From positions 1-64,000 of the forward strand of contig PNAM01000090.1 in NCBI GenBank assembly GCA_003170275.1: a stretch of 64,000 bases of DNA, read 5' to 3'. The notes beneath the pieces are model-generated. The model had not been told where the DNA came from. It made no database searches and saw only the letters and a list, made by a program, of their open reading frames with translations. The position numbers were made by a program, and so were the translations under genes. This DNA is from Myxococcales bacterium. Its GTDB lineage: Bacteria > Myxococcota_A > Polyangia > Palsa-1104. Of this stretch, positions 62,397-64,000 are shown piece after piece. Position 1 is the stretch's first letter. Each line of letters begins with the position of its first letter.

Positions 62397-63032
62397 TTAT
62401 TCGATGGGGGTGACTGCGCCTTCGGACTCGACGAACAGCGAGCAGCGGCTGAGCGTCAAGAGGTCGCCGATCTCGGCGCAGGTCTGATTGGGCGGCGTGT
62501 CGAGCGTGACCTTCACGCCGGTGGCGGTGCGGGTGATCTGGATGTCGAGGTCCTGGCCCATCGCGCTCGATTCGCCGAGCGGGTAGAGCGTTCCGTCGGT
62601 GAGCACCAGCGACGTGTGGTACTGGAGCGCGCCCGACGCGTGCAGCACCAACCGATCGGGCTCGCTCAGGACCACCGTCGCCTTGAGCGGGCCGGTCGCC
62701 TCGAGCCGCTGGTTGCGCAGCTTGGCGCCGGACGGGAGCTGCGCGGAGGCCGGCACGTCCTCGTCGGCGATCGACAGGTCGAGCTGCTCGATCGCCACGT
62801 GGCCGTTCTGCGTGGTGCGGACGCGCAGCTGCACGTCGTTTACCGCCAGGGTCACGTCCGAGCCCTGCGGATCGAGCGGCCCTTCGCGGTGCACGCCGAC
62901 CATGCTGTCCGGCTGCGCGCCCGAGGCCACCACCAGCGACGGCGCGTCAAGCGGCGGCACGCCTCCCAGACCGGGATTCGGAGCGGTGCAGCCCGCGGCC
63001 AACAGTGCAATCGCCAACGCCTGGGCGCGCAT
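62397..63032 (-). CDS. Lipoprotein, unknown function
   Basis: 211-residue lipoprotein with lipobox LAAGC (Cys15). The mature protein is predicted to be mostly beta (SDVTLAVNDVQLRV, HVAIEQLDLSIAD, ALQYHTSLVLTDGTLYPLG), perhaps a lipid-binding or Ig-like fold. Its ATG overlaps the ferritin-like gene stop (TAATG). No family recognised. Confidence 0.65.
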   Translation of the reverse strand: MRAQALAIALLAAGCTAPNPGLGGVPPLDAPSLVVASGAQPDSMVGVHREGPLDPQGSDVTLAVNDVQLRVRTTQNGHVAIEQLDLSIADEDVPASAQLPSGAKLRNQRLEATGPLKATVVLSEPDRLVLHASGALQYHTSLVLTDGTLYPLGESSAMGQDLDIQITRTATGVKVTLDTPPNQTCAEIGDLLTLSRCSLFVESEGAVTPIE

Positions 63033-63757
63033 TACGCCGCCACCGCGTAGGTCGTGTAGGGCAGCTCGCCGGAGCGCTGTCCGAGCCCCTGGATCTGCTT
63101 CCAGAACCACTTCACCAGCGGGCCGCCGGAGAAGTAGTCGTTGGCAAAGGTGTGCTGCATCATCGCCTGGCTGTTGTCGGCGAAGCACTGCGCCTCGATG
63201 TCGCGATACTTCTTCAGCGTCGCGAGGCGCGTGCTCTCGTCGGGCGCGTAGCGGCGCGAGATCGCCAGGCAGTAGCGCAGGTGGCGCTCTTCGTCGCCGG
63301 CGATCTCGTCGATCAGGTCGGCCGACTGCGGATCGGTCTCGCGGAACGCCTGCGCCAGCAGCTTGAACTGGGTGATGCCGCGCTCCTCGATCACCTGCAG
63401 CATCACGTACGCTTCCATCACGCCCTGGCCGTCGGTGATCGGCGAGTTGAGGAAGCCGCCGACCGCGCGATCGAGGCGGTCGATGATCTTCAGGTGATCG
63501 GGCGCCGGCGCGATCGGCACGCCCTGGCGCTCGGCCGCCGCGCGGTACAGCTTGGCGTGGCGGATCTCGTCGGCCTGGTGCTTCTCGATCATCTTCTGCA
63601 GCGACGGGTCGTCGACGTGCTTGAGCACGCTCTCGAAGACCTTGTTCTCGCCGTTCGACTCGGCGTCGGCGAGCTGGTTGAGGATGAAGGCGCGCCCGCG
63701 GGCGGTCTTCGTCATGCGACTCAGGTAACGGAGCGAGAGGCGGGTGCGGATGTCCAT
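63032..63757 (-). CDS. Ferritin-like di-iron protein
   Basis: 241-residue all-helical protein with repeated carboxylate/His motifs typical of the ferritin-like fold: HQADEIRHAKLY (~60-71), LQVIEERGITQF (~120-131) and IAGDEERHLRYC (~150-161). These give Glu and His ligands for a di-iron site. It could be an oxygenase or peroxide-handling enzyme of unknown substrate. TAGGAG leader with GGAG about 9 bases before the ATG. Heads the ferritin-like/lipoprotein/SDR operon, behind the operator at 63776-63802. Confidence 0.75.
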   Translation of the reverse strand: MDIRTRLSLRYLSRMTKTARGRAFILNQLADAESNGENKVFESVLKHVDDPSLQKMIEKHQADEIRHAKLYRAAAERQGVPIAPAPDHLKIIDRLDRAVGGFLNSPITDGQGVMEAYVMLQVIEERGITQFKLLAQAFRETDPQSADLIDEIAGDEERHLRYCLAISRRYAPDESTRLATLKKYRDIEAQCFADNSQAMMQHTFANDYFSGGPLVKWFWKQIQGLGQRSGELPYTTYAVAA

Positions 63758-63775
63758 GTTCGTTTCTCCTATGAC

Positions 63776-63802
63776 CTGGTGACCAGAATCGTTTTCTGGT
63801 CA
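63776..63802. promoter_or_regulatory. Operator-like palindrome near TetR gene
   Basis: TGACCAGAA / TTCTGGTCA arms (63780-63788 and 63794-63802) around a 5-base spacer. A second palindrome CTGGTGACCAG (63776-63786) overlaps the left arm. It lies in the 65-base gap between the TetR gene and the ferritin-like gene. TTGATC-17 bp-GATTCT on the minus strand gives a candidate promoter whose -10 is inside the palindrome. Confidence 0.6.
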
Positions 63803-63810
63803 TCGCAGAT

Positions 63811-63818
63811 CAAAAAAA
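63811..63818 (-). other. T8 run after tetR stop
   Basis: Eight T residues on the minus strand just after the TetR stop, but without a hairpin before them. A weak or Rho-assisted terminator is possible; otherwise the genes are co-transcribed. Confidence 0.3.
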
Positions 63819-63822
63819 AGGG

Positions 63823-64000
63823 CTAGGCCGCTTCGGTCTTCGAATGCGCGTGCGCCTGGGGACGCAGGCCGTTCATCAGCATGTCGAACGCGACCTCGAG
63901 CCGGCGCGCCACCTTCTGGTCGCGATCCATGCCGCGGTCGTAGAACAAGTAGGTCGAGATGGCCACGTCCTGGAGGATCTTGGACACCTCTTCGAGATCG
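63823..64000 (-). CDS. TetR-family regulator, 3' part
   Basis: C-terminal 59 residues of a protein that runs off the window edge. The helical segment VSKILQDVAISTYLFYDRG then DQKVARRLEVAFDMLMNGL is typical of the ligand-binding end of TetR/AcrR regulators that control lipid or hydrophobic-compound genes. Its N-terminal DNA-binding part is outside. It lies directly upstream of the ferritin-like operon, whose promoter contains a palindrome that could be its operator. Confidence 0.65.
   Translation of the reverse strand, partial: DLEEVSKILQDVAISTYLFYDRGMDRDQKVARRLEVAFDMLMNGLRPQAHAHSKTEAA

Overview
The window reads as chromosomal DNA of a high-GC bacterium, most likely a member of the Myxococcota or a close deltaproteobacterial lineage. 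This placement is an inference. It rests on strongly G/C-ending codons, many small secreted lipoproteins, a metzincin protease ending in a Cys/transmembrane/Arg-rich tail, a MopE-type Cys-rich lipoprotein, a hybrid sensor kinase with a V4R ligand domain and a complete aerobic core metabolism. I see no insertion sequence, prophage, CRISPR array, tRNA or rRNA.

Layout. 0.1-6.3 kb: a GH63-type glucosidase, a pectinacetylesterase-like lipoprotein, a probable 53-residue gene and secreted proteins including the protease. 6.3-13.4 kb: gltX, a CPBP membrane protease, the hybrid kinase, small genes and a processive family-2 glycosyltransferase. 13.4-13.7 kb: a candidate structured small RNA with its own promoter and terminator. 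13.8-19.9 kb: a partial NADH dehydrogenase operon nuoABCDGHI. 19.9-26.1 kb: a regulator/RMD1/glycosyltransferase operon, then a Crp-like regulator with accD and folC. 26.2-35.9 kb: envelope proteins, including a 1104-residue protein built from about 50 short repeats. 35.9-38.6 kb: glyA and a membrane adenylate cyclase. 38.6-45.1 kb: the full trpEGDCFBA operon. 45.1-55.3 kb: PilZ, CapA, class IV aminotransferase, PanE-like and a surface lipoprotein/beta-barrel/MopE group. 55.4-61.0 kb: pdhA-pdhB-pdhC-lpd-lipA, so pyruvate dehydrogenase is encoded with the enzyme that makes its lipoyl cofactor. 61.0-64.0 kb: a lipoprotein, a short-chain dehydrogenase, a ferritin-like protein and the 3' end of a TetR regulator with an operator-like palindrome.

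Operons are packed tightly. Most internal junctions are ATGA, GTGA, TGATG or TAATG overlaps, implying translational coupling. First genes of transcription units very often lack a Shine-Dalgarno sequence and instead carry a -10-like TANNNT hexamer 5-12 bases before the start codon, most often 6-7. I read this as widespread leaderless transcription and used it to choose several starts (2775, 8590, 11959, 22680, 26162, 38570, 46890, 51747). A smaller set (2922, 11753, 33225, 51621, 53716, 62387, 63757) has clear ribosome-binding sites.

The most notable signals are the leaderless-promoter pattern, the candidate small RNA after nuoI, the repeat protein at 29.4-32.7 kb and an in-frame palindromic insert within lpd.
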